A stretch of DNA of 64,000 bases, taken from assembly GCA_030052745.1 (NCBI GenBank), contig JANBVO010000030.1, positions 388,133 to 452,132 of the forward strand, read 5' to 3'. Shown piece after piece: positions 11,525 through 22,735 of this stretch. Source of the DNA: Pleurostoma richardsiae (lineage: Eukaryota; Ascomycota; Sordariomycetes; Calosphaeriales; Pleurostomataceae). The notes beneath the pieces were generated by a model that saw only the letters and a list, made by a program, of their open reading frames with translations, was not told the origin of the DNA and did not search any database. A program made the translations under genes and the position numbers. Numbering within the stretch: position 1 is the first letter of the stretch; each line of letters opens with the position of its first letter.

Positions 11525-11761
11525 CCGGAGAGTGTGTTGCGTAGCTAGAGAGTACTTTGACAGCAAACCAGTGAGATATCGCGTGAGATTGCTGGTCCTT
11601 TTGATTAGTGAGAATTTCAAGGGAATTTCTGAACTGCGTAGAAATCCTCATATACTTACTGAACTACCTCTAAGCTTGTAGCTTTTCGGGAGGCACTGAA
11701 TTGCCTTTCAAGAAAGGTTGTTCAGCACGTGATCTTCCAATGCTAACCTGTCCGAATCTAC

Positions 11762-13808
11762 TTACTGGTACAAGCTCTCCAAAATTTTCCTATCACGATG
11801 GTCGCTGAGGTCGAAAACAACACCGAAGTCGGAAAGCTCTCGGTGGAGCGACTCCAGCGTTTGCCCATCCGGTGGTTCGGCTGATGTGTATGTGCGTCGT
11901 GTTTCATCAGGATACGGGGCTTTAGGAGATATCTTGCCGAGCCTCGCTCCCTTTGCCAACAGGAGATCGATAATATCGTCACGATAGCTTGCTGATGCCG
12001 CGATAAGGGCGTTTCCCCAGGTCTCTCCAATAGAGTTGGGATCTGCCCCTTCGTCGAGGAGCCGCTTGGCTTCATTGAAGTCGCCATTGAATACCGCATG
12101 ATGGAGGGGCGGATCTGATTGCCAAACTACGTTCTTGACAGCCGTTACCCCCTGAGATGACGCCGTGCACTTGCTACCAGTCCATGATTGAGGTATTTGT
12201 GCTGCGTTACTAGCGTAATTCCCTTCTCCGTCATCTTCAGGACCGCGTGGAATTGCGAAGAGAGCTAGCTGCTGTAGATGAGCTCCAACATGTCGACGAA
12301 ATTGACGAGGATCTACCATAATGATCGCCTGCTGAGGCTTGGTCTCGGAGTAATTTCCAGTGCCATCCGTACTACCAGCCGTTTCTCTGAGTTTCTCGGC
12401 CCATTCATCACAGAAAGGGCAATCGTCGGCTGCTATCGCTTCCAAAGGGGCCTGACTGGCAGTGATAAGGACAGACAACTGAGCCTCGTTCAACTCAACA
12501 TGGACCGCCGCGTGAGCGATGAATCGCTCCTCGGTCTCAAAATTCATGCCGCTGCAAATGATGCAGGCCCAGTGTCGTCGATGGTTTTGGAGTTCATGGT
12601 CGAACCATGCCTGTGGGTTGCCAAACAACTCATCATCGCACCGACCCTTGCCCATGGTGCAAACGTAGGCTTTGAGATCTTGATAGGCATGTCGCTTCCA
12701 TAATCTCTCTCGTGTAATATTCTCCATTCTGTGGCAGAGAATACATTCGAAAATGGCCTCACCTCCGCTTACTTCATTTAAAGTCGGCAGATGCAGCCAT
12801 GCCTCCGCTTCCCCAAGGCCTACCGAGGATGCAGCCGATGAAGATGTGTTTCTATCGTCGTCGGTCTCGTGATCGACCACCTCTAATCGTTTTTCATCAA
12901 GTGTCGACGCTCTCGTTGAGGGTAGTGTCTGCGCTGATTCTGATGCATTGTGCGATGTCCTCGCAAGGGACGGTGCCATGTGATCCCTCGATTCCTTGTC
13001 TTCAACTACCTGACGCTTTTCGAAGCGACTGCTTGCTTTTGCTATCAAGCCGTCTACAACACGGCTCTTTCCTGTGCCTCCAGCAAGCCGATCTCTGTGC
13101 TCTCGGCAGTATCGCAGATAGTGGCGGCGGCTTGTGACCGCTCGTCCTAAACGCTCGAGGAGCCATCTGGCCTCTGGTCTCGCGAGCTTCGGGTACCGTT
13201 CTTGGACATAGTTGATATCAAACTGGTCTATGAAAGGCTCCCGTTTGTCCTGATGAGCTTTCATGAACCTGTCCCGCGGAGTTGCCTTGTAGATAAGTAC
13301 CGACACCTTGAGGAGGCCGCGGACACACTCGGACGCGATGTCGAAAACGTCTTGCGCTTCCGTTTTTGTCTGAGGCGAAACTTCAAGTGCGTCTTCTGCG
13401 CTTACGTTATCCTCGCTATCCTCGGAAGTGGGGAAGATAACATTTATCTCTCTGTTCTCTCTCTTTCCAGCGAGAATCTCGGATACTAGGCTGTATCAGC
13501 TATGAGGAAACACTCGATCGGCCCGAGGCCATCTCCGGGTACTTGCGGTCATTGAGAGCTTCAGATAGCTCGTCAAGCATGTTCATCAACATCCCTAGTA
13601 ACCTAGGGGCGTTTTGAAGCCGCGACTGAAGAGACGAGCTGACGTCTGGACGGAGGGCGGCCCCAATATTCCCTGTCCAGAGTTTGAACCGGTCTACCAT
13701 GTCCAAGACATCATCAGCAGAGATATCATGGCGGTTGTCCATCTCCAGCTGGCTGAGAAGGTGCTTCAAGCGATTTTCAACGCCAGAGACCTTATTGATG
13801 ATAGACAT
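11762..13808 (-). CDS. Fungal C2H2-family protein with ankyrin repeats
   Basis: Exons 13808-13543 and 13490-11762 give about 664 residues if it stops at the TAA at 11764. The N-terminal helical domain carries RFKLWTGNIGA, common in fungal signalling proteins, then a second helical block (YPKLARPEARWLLERLG). Residues about 335-400 form a Cys/His core: FECILC, WKRHAYQDLKAYVC, WFDHELQNH and WACIIC. A later CPFC/RRHVGAH pair follows, and two ankyrin-like repeats lie at about 548-610. The donor of intron 1 is weak (GTACCC), but the phase and the CTGAT branch point fit. The ORF ends in CAGTAAGT, a perfect donor, so the TAA may be intronic and the protein may continue into the kinase, giving 1365 residues. 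The start at 13808 is 268 bp from a divergent DUF7580 gene. Role in incompatibility or signalling is inferred from context. Confidence 0.8.
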
Positions 13809-14076
13809 TGTGGTAGCTGGACTATGGCGATTTCTGATGATGTTGTCGCGGATTCGGCAGAAGACAACAGTACTAAAGTCGCAACGTGATGGAGGAGCGA
13901 GATTACAGAAATCACTAAACCAACCATGCGTCGGCCAATGCACAGCCAATCGCGTCCCAAGCTGAAGATGTTACCCCTCACGCGGCTGTCATGTTTTCAG
14001 CTTGGACTGAACGTCCATCCATCCCTCCCTTAATGACTCTGGGACTCGACTCTGTTAATAGAGACTCGCGAGCAGC
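13809..14076. promoter_or_regulatory. Shared divergent promoter region, first DUF7580/C2H2 pair
   Basis: 268 bp between the two start codons of head-to-head genes. It is too short for two independent insulated promoters, so co-regulation is likely. I see no clear TATA box or known binding motif. Confidence 0.5.
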
Positions 14077-16046
14077 ATGTCAGGATTCGAGATTGCAGGC
14101 CTCGTGCTTGGCGCATTTCCGATTGCCTTATCCGCACTGGAGATTTATGACGAGATCTCACGCCGGTTCGGATTCTGGTACGAGATCCGGAGCGAGTACC
14201 AGAAATGTCAAAGAGATCTGGAGATCCATCAGGAGTTCTACAAGTTCCATCTCACACAGCTTTTGCTACCGCTTGTAGCAGATGATGAACTGGCGAGTCG
14301 ACTCATCGAGGATCCCGGCGCGGAAGGTTGGAAGGCACCAGCTGTCGCAGACGCCCTCGAGATGAGATTGCAGAATCGGTACACGCTCTACCTTGGCATA
14401 ATGTGCGAGATGAAACGGGTTATGGTGGAACTAAACAAGGAACTAGCGGTGGACGCAGAAGGATTTCAAGAGAAGATGAGCAAAACGGTATGTAACTTCT
14501 CGCTCGATAATACGAACCATATCTCGCAGTACCGCCGCTAACGCATGATGTTCTTTCCTTAGCAGGAATCACTAGATCCAAAAGCTACTAGCACCTCAAG
14601 ACTCAAACAAGCATTTGGGAAGAAAAGTCGAGAATACGAGCTTTACCGTATCAAATTCAGTCTAGGAGAGAGAACACGCATTCGACTTTTCCGAGAATTC
14701 CAGATGTACAACGATAAGCTTGAGAAGCTCCTAACGCTGAGCGACACTGTCTCGAATCTGGAAAAAACAAGACAAGAAGACAAAACACGGACTGGGGCTA
14801 CATCGATCAACTCGGCTCTGTGCAAATTCTGGCATCATGCCGACCGGTTGTACAAGGCTCTCTTTAGAGCGTGGGATTGCGATTGTCGCGACCAGCATTG
14901 TGCTCGACTCATGTTGCAGCATCGCCATTCTGCCGAGAGGGAATTTCAGCTGTGGGTATCATCTGGAGCCACTGCCCTTGATGTCAAACATAGTGAGTGG
15001 CTACATCGTCGGATGAGGATCAAAGAGTCGGAAATACTGGAGACCCAAATCATGGGAGTGAAGACCAGGTTGCCCACTTCTCCTTCCGCCTCGGCACCAG
15101 TCCCGCGGCATAGGAGTGCTTTACCAATCAGGTCAGCAGTCCTCAGAGATAAGACTAAGGGATTCACTGGAGCAAAGTCTACTAGGAGGTGAGTTCATCA
15201 GAGGCTGTCTGTGCCACGGAATATCACACGGTGACGGCAGGGACTAACAAGAACTCTTCCTAAAGCTCCCAAACGAGCACAGTTACACTAGTGCCGCCGC
15301 CAACAATCAGAGTCGAGTCGGGAGAATCAGACGATTGCGATCGAATAGTCAGCCTGTGCAGAAAACTCTCTAGCATCGAGAGTGTGGCTATGCAATGCGC
15401 CGGCTTCTTCGAAGCGCTGGACAGGAGGTACTATATTTATCCTGAAACCGAGCTATCCGCCACTCCAACTTCCTACACCAGTCTCGCTCAAATGCTCTCG
15501 AAAGATAGATGCGCACCGTTCACACGCCGGCAGAGGTACCACGTCGCGCTCGTCCTGGCGTCGTCTTTTGTTCAGTTAAAAGATACACCCTGGATTTCAT
15601 CTCCGTTGAGAAAGTCCAATGTAGAATTTTTCCAGGACCATACGAGCACAGTAGAGCTCAGCCAGCCATTTGTAATGAAGCTCTTTCGTCCAACCGAAGC
15701 TCCTGAAGTGCCGCCAAACAGCTTCGACGTCGGAGCCCTCAATTCCCTAGGCATTATGCTTCTTGAACTCTGCTTCGGCAGGGCCATTGAAGAGCATCAC
15801 AGCAGACAAAAATTGCCTCCTGCGGATGATGACGACCAGCGAGGAGCTGTATTTGATCTAATTGCAGCTCTGGAATGGCTGAGGGAGGTTAACGATGAGG
15901 CTGGAGGGGACTATGCCGAGGCCGTGGAGTGGTGCCTTGCGGGGTGTAGGACGCTGTCCAGCAACGCGTTCTGGAGGCAGGAGATGCTGAAGAAGGTTGT
16001 CACGCCCCTACAACGGTGTCATATGTACCTGGAAAGGCAAATATGA
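14077..16046 (+). CDS. DUF7580-family protein, first copy
   Basis: Exons 14077-14487, 14563-15188 and 15266-16046 give about 605 residues. The N-terminus begins FEIAGLVLGAFPIALSALEIY and continues as a long helical bundle with the family blocks FGFWYEIRSEYQKC and LLLPLVADDE, reminiscent of HeLo-like cell-death inducing domains. The C-terminal third has a kinase-like C-lobe remnant: DVGALNSLGIMLLELCFG near residue 505 matches the helix-F region of kinases, while catalytic loop and DFG motifs are absent. The acceptor of intron 1 is a TTAGCAG tandem site that can add or drop one Gln. It is transcribed away from the C2H2/ankyrin gene. DUF7580 proteins have no proven biochemical activity; a role in fungal recognition or cell-death signalling is inference from domain style and neighbours. 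Confidence 0.85.
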
Positions 16047-17144
16047 CTTTTTGAAGATGTGCAATATTATAACTGGATCGACAAATACATATTGCATTGC
16101 ACGATAGGCAACCTGCCGAGAGTCATATCAATTGACCCCGAGCCAACAGATAGGAATCCTCAGCTGATTCCCCACGACAAAATCTAACGTGCAATGCTCA
16201 CACAAAAGTTATCAGACCAATTTCCTTAGCACATAATGAATCCACAAGATATTTACAAGCTCTATTATAGCATGTTCTGCGGGAAAGTGTCCGTGGTTGC
16301 CGAGCCGGATGCAACTGATATTCTGCGAGGCTTTGCAGTACACTCGCTCCCGATTAGGGTTTCGTTGCCTAATCGGCGCTCAGATAGTTCCAAATTCAAT
16401 CCTGTGCTGGAACTGGGACTGTTTCATGCATGTTGATTATCGCGCCTGCATCTGGTGAAACAAAGAGGAAATGAAGTAGCTGCGACGTGGTTTGCCGTGG
16501 GCTTAGCAACGTCGTCTACAGATGGGAGGATTATTCCTAGTATGTTATTGGTCTGTTGTCTCTTGAAGGCTTATCATTGGGGGTGTGATGCGAATAAGGA
16601 CTCGAGGTTCAGCTCCATGATTCAATATAAACATCGTCTGTATTAGCCATGGGAACGTCATGCTAACGACTTTAACCTGCTACAGCGTAGAATAGGCAAA
16701 GCAATTCTCAACAAATACAAGCTCTGAGACGACAGCTCTAGCTCAACGATGCTGAATTCAGAGACGAGTTAAGTGCCGCTTTGTCATTGGAACGGGCCGT
16801 TGTCGGTGGCAGAGAGATATCATGCCGGTCGCGGACCAGGCCGGCAATGCGACATTCGGTATGAGGGTGACGTGCTAGCACTAGTGATAAGAGAGCACCG
16901 TTGAGACCATGCTGACTAGGTTTGGAGGCGAGATTGTGGGGCCGATCTATGTGCAACTGAAGCTCTAGATGGCGACACCGCGGGGGTGCGCCATATGCTA
17001 TGTCTGACTTATAATCAAGGCTGCCAACATCATGTCTCTTTCAATCACCAGCACGCCAGGAGGCACAAAACGCTGACCATATCCGTCGAGCCTATTGGCT
17101 AACCGAGTTGCGGTCTCATCTAGCACCTTTTACGTTTGCAGAAG
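16047..17144. other. Intergenic region
   Basis: 1.1 kb between two plus-strand genes, moderately AT-rich at its left end. Only short ORFs without recognisable domains. Confidence 0.5.
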
Positions 17145-19151
17145 ATGGCGCCCGGCATTCTTGTTGACGACGCAAGCAAAGAAGGGGGCCAAGGGACATT
17201 GACTGTAACAGTAACCGAGATAGTCACGAAAGCCGTGCAGACTTCAACACCAGACGACATACGGAAAGCCGCAGAGATTGAGTATCCTCCTTTAAGGACG
17301 ATATGGCCGCACCTGAAGCTAGAAGAGCACCCCATAGACGAATTCCCACCCCTTAGGGTTGTTGTCGTCGGTGGGGGTATCTCCGGCATCACTGCTGGTA
17401 TCCTGCTTCCCACGAAGGTGCCAAATCTAGATCTCGTCATTTATGAGAGGAACGATGACATTGTATGTGGAATCCCCTCCAGCGTGTGAAGGTTCGTTGA
17501 TGCTGACCTCTGAACCTCTTTCTGCTTATAGGGAGGAACATGGCATGCAAATGTGTACCCTGGAGTCCGGTGTGACGTGCCAGCACATGCGTATCAGTCC
17601 ACGTTCGCTCCGTCACCAGAATGGAGCGAACCCTATGCGCAGGGCGCGGAAATCAAGGCATACTGGGAGAAGGTGGCTGATAAGTTCGACGTACGCAAGT
17701 ACATCCAACTGCGAAGCCGTGTGCTTTCGGCAGAGTGGTCTGAAGCAAAGGGGAAATGGCTTGTCGAGGTCCAGACCCCTGAGGAGACCTTTATTGACGA
17801 GGCCAACTTCATTGTCACTGCTACTGGCCACTTCAGTGACCCAAGACTGCCTGACTATCCCGGCATTAAGGAGTTTCAGGGCCACCTCCGACACAGCTCC
17901 AAATGGGACCAAAGCTTCGACCCTACAGGCAAGCGGGTCGCGGTCATTGGCAACGGCGCATCGGGCATCCAGGTTACTCCACAGCTACAGAAAGTTGCCT
18001 CGCACGTGGACCACTACGCCCGCAACAAGACCTGGGTGGCTGCATCGTTTGGCGGAGAGGGCCACGCACAGTTCGTCGCCGATAACATTGACAAGGCGCG
18101 GGAGAGCCCCGAGAACTATGTGAAGTTCCGGAAGGAGCTCGAGTCGAGCCTATTTAGCCGTTTTGGCGGCATCTTCAAGGATACGGCGAAGAACCGCGCC
18201 GCACGTGAGACCATCACGGAGCTGATGACATCCCGGCTTGCGGGTCGTCAGGATCTGGCCGAGGCCATCATCCCGGACTTCGCGCCCAACTGCCGCCGGC
18301 TGACCCCTGGCCCGGGGTATCTGGAGGCTTTGGCGCAGGACAATGTTAGCTACATCACGACTCCCATTGAGAAGTTTACTGCGACTGGCATAGTCACAAC
18401 GGATGGTAAAAATCCTCTCACCCGTAACTGAACATGTAAGTGAGATGCTGACGTATGTTTTCATGCAGGAACGCATCGGGAGGTCGATGCAGTGATCTGC
18501 AGCACCGGCCACGACATCACCTTCAGCACGGCCTTCCCCATCCTTGCTCACGGCGTGGACCTGCAGAGCTCCTGGCGGCCAGGCGGCAATCCGGGCTTCC
18601 CGGACACCTACCTCGGCATCGCGGCCCCGAGCTTCCCGAACCTGCTCCTGGTCCTCGGCCCCAACGCGGGCGGCCCAGGCGGAACGCTACCGCACGCGGT
18701 CGAGAGCCAGCTGACGTACGTGGCCAAGGTGCTCCGCAAGGCCTCGACGCAGAGGATCCGCAGCATGGCACCGAGCGTCGCGGCGACGCTGGACTTCCGG
18801 GCGTACTGCGAATCCTTCTTCCCGCGCACCGTCATGAGCGAGTATTGCAGCTCCTGGTACAACGGCGGGATCAAGGGCGGGAGAGTGCACGGGATGTGGC
18901 CGGGGAGCGCGCTGCACGTCAGTCTGGCCCGGCAGGACCCTCGGTGGGAGGACTGGGAGTACACCACGTGGAATAGCCAGGGTAACAGGTTCGGGTACCT
19001 TGGAAATGGATGGTCGAAGAAGGACGTTCTGGCGAATGAAGGCATTGATGGGCTCGAGGTGGACTTGACGCCGTGGCTGATTCCCGAGTCCGTGGAGGGG
19101 AAGGTAGACTTGAAGAGTTATCATGAGAAGTGGTGGGAGAACTACGTGTAA
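17145..19151 (+). CDS. Baeyer-Villiger-type FAD/NADPH monooxygenase
   Basis: Flavoprotein monooxygenase that would insert oxygen into ketones or oxidise a small lipophilic substrate. Exons 17145-17462, 17532-18405 and 18469-19151 give about 624 residues; phases match at both introns. The FAD-binding Rossmann motif is GGGISG (76-81), followed by GGTWHANVYPGVRCDVPAHAY (107 onward), typical of class B monooxygenases. The Baeyer-Villiger-type fingerprint appears as FQGHLRHSSKW (221-231; the usual final WP is WD here). The NADPH motif is GNGASG (246-251). The in-frame TTG codon upstream was rejected in favour of the first ATG. An N-terminal extension of about 70 residues precedes the FAD domain, as in many fungal homologues. 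It has no obvious biosynthetic cluster around it, so catabolism or detoxification is as likely as secondary metabolism. Confidence 0.92.
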
Positions 19152-19493
19152 GAATCTGCACGTCCGAATAGCTATTTTCACAATATTCAACTCTATATTC
19201 AGAACCTATAGGCAATAGCACAGATAGTAAACTACAACCATAGGTGGCAAGATTATACGCGGTGGTAGAGCAAACGACGGCAAGCCCTCGGGCCCCTCTG
19301 AAAGGAGATATGGATCAGACCGCTGTGTCACAAAGCTGCTAATCTTTATCAAAAGCTTTATTTGTCACCAAAACCTGTTATTTTCAATGATACGCGCTGA
19401 TACAGAGTATTGCTGTCTCGCTGGTCTGGTGTTCGGGTGCCAACCCAACTTCAACTAGATCCACTTAATCTTACCTTGTGGTGAGGATTCACC
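19152..19493. other. Intergenic region
   Basis: 342 bp between the monooxygenase stop and the small Cys-rich gene, which converge. Nothing recognisable beyond expected 3' ends. Confidence 0.45.
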
Positions 19494-19727
19494 TTATATA
19501 CCGGAACCCTCGTCTGACGCGGTGAATTCGTAGACATCCTTCGTCTTCGTACAATCAGGAACTACCTCTTCCCTTGTCACATGGACCCTCCGGAGCCCAA
19601 GATCGCAACAGCCCAGACCACCGCGAGACCGAGCCTCTCGACACATCATGAGAGAAGCCTCCTTCCTGTAGTGCATGAAAGCCTTGCAGTCAGCACAGAC
19701 CACCCTGGCAATTACCTTCTGGCACAT
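19494..19727 (-). CDS. Small Cys-rich protein, copy A
   Basis: A 77-residue intronless ORF starting MCQKVI. Cysteines lie at positions 2, 11, 14, 29, 40, 41 and 59, with the block CREARSRGGLGCC. It has no signal peptide. I do not recognise a named family, but it aligns with the ORF at 20438-20674: the same MCQ start, Cys11 and Cys14 at identical positions, the same CREA-x2-RG-x2-G-x-C block with 12-residue Cys spacing, and nearly the same length. Such agreement between two otherwise different sequences argues that both are real coding regions. The CxxC arrangement suggests zinc binding, which is inference. Confidence 0.55.
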   Translation of the reverse strand: MCQKVIARVVCADCKAFMHYRKEASLMMCREARSRGGLGCCDLGLRRVHVTREEVVPDCTKTKDVYEFTASDEGSGI

Positions 19728-20437
19728 GGTGCTGGCGTCCTGACTCGCTCTGCCTGTTGTTGATAGAGGACTTCGTCTTGGGCAATCTGTGGTGTTTGAA
19801 TCTGTATCGAACCTGACTGACTGACTGACTGGTATCTGCTATTGAAAGATGGAGGAATTCGAGGTCGCATTGCTACCTTATAAGAATGACTCCGGCGGTG
19901 CCTTGACCGGGCACTTGACAAAGACATTGTTGAGCATTGTTGATGGGTGCACCGCCGGCCGACGCCGCCCAATAGAACATGGTGCTTTGTCTGACCTCTG
20001 GACTTTACTATTGTTTCCAATACCATTGCCGGGAGCTGTCCCTTTGTTTGTTATCAAAATGAACAGAGGGCTAGTAACCAACTCGGTTGGCTTGGACATG
20101 GTGCTCCGGGGCCGGAAGATAGCCTGATTGCCCCTGAAAGATATGTTGCATTGTGCCATCGGCAATTAAGCTGTCAACATCCCGTTGCTGCGCCACGAGG
20201 GTATTCAAACAACAGTAGTACGTCACTGTTAGTTGACCTAGATGCTGTACGCTGCATGACAAGTTGTATACACGGAAATGGAGAAGCCTAGGAGACAGAA
20301 GACCCTTCGTGAAGTATGACGCAGTAACGTACGCCATGACAGGCAGAGAATCATGTTTGAGACACAAGATAGAGCAGTGAGAATGGAATTACTAGCCTAG
20401 CTATTCCCCCGCGAGTAAAAGAATGAAGGAACACCAC
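19728..20437. other. Spacer between the two small Cys-rich genes
   Basis: 710 bp that should hold the promoter of copy A and the 3' end of copy B. It contains a short CTGA tandem at 19813-19831. ORFs inside are short and not conserved. Confidence 0.4.
19813..19831. repeat. CTGA microsatellite
   Basis: Four full CTGA units followed by a partial one, about 90 bp upstream of the small Cys-rich gene copy A on the minus strand. Confidence 0.8.
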
Positions 20438-20674
20438 TTAGATCTTCATCTTGGCCATGCCGCTTACCAGTCCCTTGAAGATACAACTGTCGCAACGGAG
20501 TGCTGAGACTCGGGACTCGAAGGTCTTCACCATACCCGTCACACAGAGGCCCACGGAACCCCTCACACTGGCTTCGCGGCAAGGAACATCCGGATGAGTA
20601 AGGGGGTCCTGATACCAGCGAACGTGGTCGCCGCAGATGCTGCACAAATCGTCAAGGATGATGGCCTGGCACAT
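20438..20674 (-). CDS. Small Cys-rich protein, copy B
   Basis: A 78-residue intronless ORF starting MCQAII. Cysteines lie at 2, 11, 14, 32, 44, 61 and 64. The inner ATG at 20674 is chosen over the one six codons upstream because the paralogue at 19494-19727 also starts MCQ. The shared core is CREA-x2-RG-x2-G-x-C. A C-terminal CDSC pair is present here but only one Cys is kept in copy A. Tandem duplication followed by divergence is the simplest origin. Function unknown. Confidence 0.55.
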   Translation of the reverse strand: MCQAIILDDLCSICGDHVRWYQDPLTHPDVPCREASVRGSVGLCVTGMVKTFESRVSALRCDSCIFKGLVSGMAKMKI

Positions 20675-22735
20675 CTTGTTGGCTAGAGTCACAATGATCA
20701 GATCTCTAAAGGGACTAGTGTCCTGGGGCTATTTGACTGGCTAAGTAGCTGTTACTGGTTATTGAGCAAACCCGAATGTGTACGGCAGGTCTAGATGGCA
20801 TTTATAGACTGCCGTAGTAGTCATGACGAATCATAGCAATGCACTCGAACAATGGCATTGAGGGTAGCGGCTCTTTATCATTGCCGAACACTGTTTCGAC
20901 GCAGAACCGCAAACTTCATTTGAATCTAGATGTGTTCAAAGGAGTTGATTTGAACATATGACTTGTGGAGATGCTGTGTGTGTCCCCTGGGCACCGAGGC
21001 AGTGCCGTTTCTATCGATCCATGGGAAGTCGATCTGACGGACGTGCGTCCATCAGAGCCCGGAAAGACGTTATCGCCTGGAGCTTTCTATTGGCATGTGA
21101 GATGCACGTGATGGCACTGGGGGTGAAGTTAACGGCATTTGGCGCAATCCGCAGTCTGCCCGGACAAAAGATGGAAAAGAAGGGAAGCAAACCACTTTTC
21201 CTCGCTTAAGGAATGACGGACTTCGTCTCAACTCATTTATTATGCGCTTGTCCTCGAGTGCGTTGCTCTCAGACGAAGACCGAGCGCATCTGCAGCGGGA
21301 GAATTGGTGACACGGGCTCACTCCTATTCTTTGCTCTCCAGCACCTGTGAGGCGGGTGAGGCTTGGGTGCCGCCCCGCGCGCAGTGATAAGGGGGCTAAA
21401 TTGTGAAACATGTCAAGCAGCCCCTCTCATTTTTGTCCCAGTCATTCCCGGGGGCCGAGGACTCGGTCTTGCACCAAGCACATGTCCTAGTGAGGCTCGT
21501 CCCATATAGTCGGCGAATAAACGCAACAGTTGCTGTAGTTCAACCGTCGGCTCAAGCCAGCAAAGTGAGGATGCCTTGTCTGTGAGACTTAGTCGGAGGA
21601 CAGAAGAATTCGAGGAGACGATGACATCGCCTCTTGTGCCTCCTCCGTTAGTCTTGCTTGCCCCTGACAGACCGACCCGCCTGCAAGGTTGGCGGGGAGG
21701 AACCCCTGCAAGCTGCAAGCCGCTGCCGCCCAGCCCACAGTTCTGCGTCCGGATGAACCGGTGACGAGATGAATGAGTGGCGGTTGGCGATCCATAGCCG
21801 TCCTTCAATAGAAGTCAGGGTAATGAGATGGGAGCACAGCTTCCAGTATATTGCTCGGCGGGCTCGCAGCGATGAAGCTGCCTGCCCAAGTCGTCTTCTC
21901 CGCTTCTCCTCCTGAGCTAGACTCTTAACAACAAAGCCCTAGCTTGGCCGCCTTCAGTCGGACCCAGCAACCTGAGAGAGACACGGAGGCCACTCGATTC
22001 GCGACCGGAGAGGGAGACGTGACTCGAAGACACTGACGTTTGTCGAGACCCGAGAGGTCGTGCCAACGGGCCGTTCATTCACCGCCAGCCAACTGGGAGG
22101 CTGGACCGGCTGGTGAGATTGACCAGTGGCGGAGAGGCCCTTGCAGCCCAATCCATGCGATATTCGCCGTCAATAAACAAACAGGAGGAGCAAGCGGCCA
22201 ATCGCCACGCCGGGGTTTAAAGTGCATGCCTGCATCCCATTAAACAACGCCAGCCAACACGGTTTGTGCCGGCCAGCGCGATCCCTGTGACGGCCAGCGA
22301 AGCAACATTGTTATTATCACAGTCACAGGCCCAGCCTCTCCTGCTCAGCCGGACTCAACTATAAACCTTGTTGATTCTCCCCGTCGGTGTCGAGCCTGGC
22401 ACTGCATGAACTTTTGCCTGCTCACCCACGCCAACGCGCACTGAAGCCCCGCGACGATCTTACGCTTACATTCCGGAATTTGCACAGTTGAACACGGCAG
22501 AACCTGGGATACCAAGAAGATCAATCGTCGGCTACCCGGTCGTTCCAAAGTTCGCCTGTCTCGCAGTCGGCACCTGAAGGCTGTCGCATTTCGGTTCCGG
22601 CTCCTCCCTCCTAGCCGTCAACCGCTCCAGCGATTCCTCCTTCGACAGCACTTTACAGACGAGGGCCAGGGACGGTTAGGCTGCGCTTAGTGGAGGTTTC
22701 GATTTAAGCATCGTGGGGTGACCCGAGACAGCGAC
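20675..22735. other. Intergenic region and probable long 5' UTR
   Basis: About 2 kb before the Ser/Pro-rich coiled-coil gene. The right half (from about 21.8 kb) is GC-rich with pyrimidine-rich runs, as expected for the promoter and long leader of a housekeeping or regulatory gene. ORFs present on both strands are short and unconserved. Confidence 0.45.

Noticed and set aside
19152-22735. A degenerate transposon or RIP-mutated region
   Set aside because: No terminal repeats, no transposase motifs and no strong AT skew or TpA excess visible by eye.
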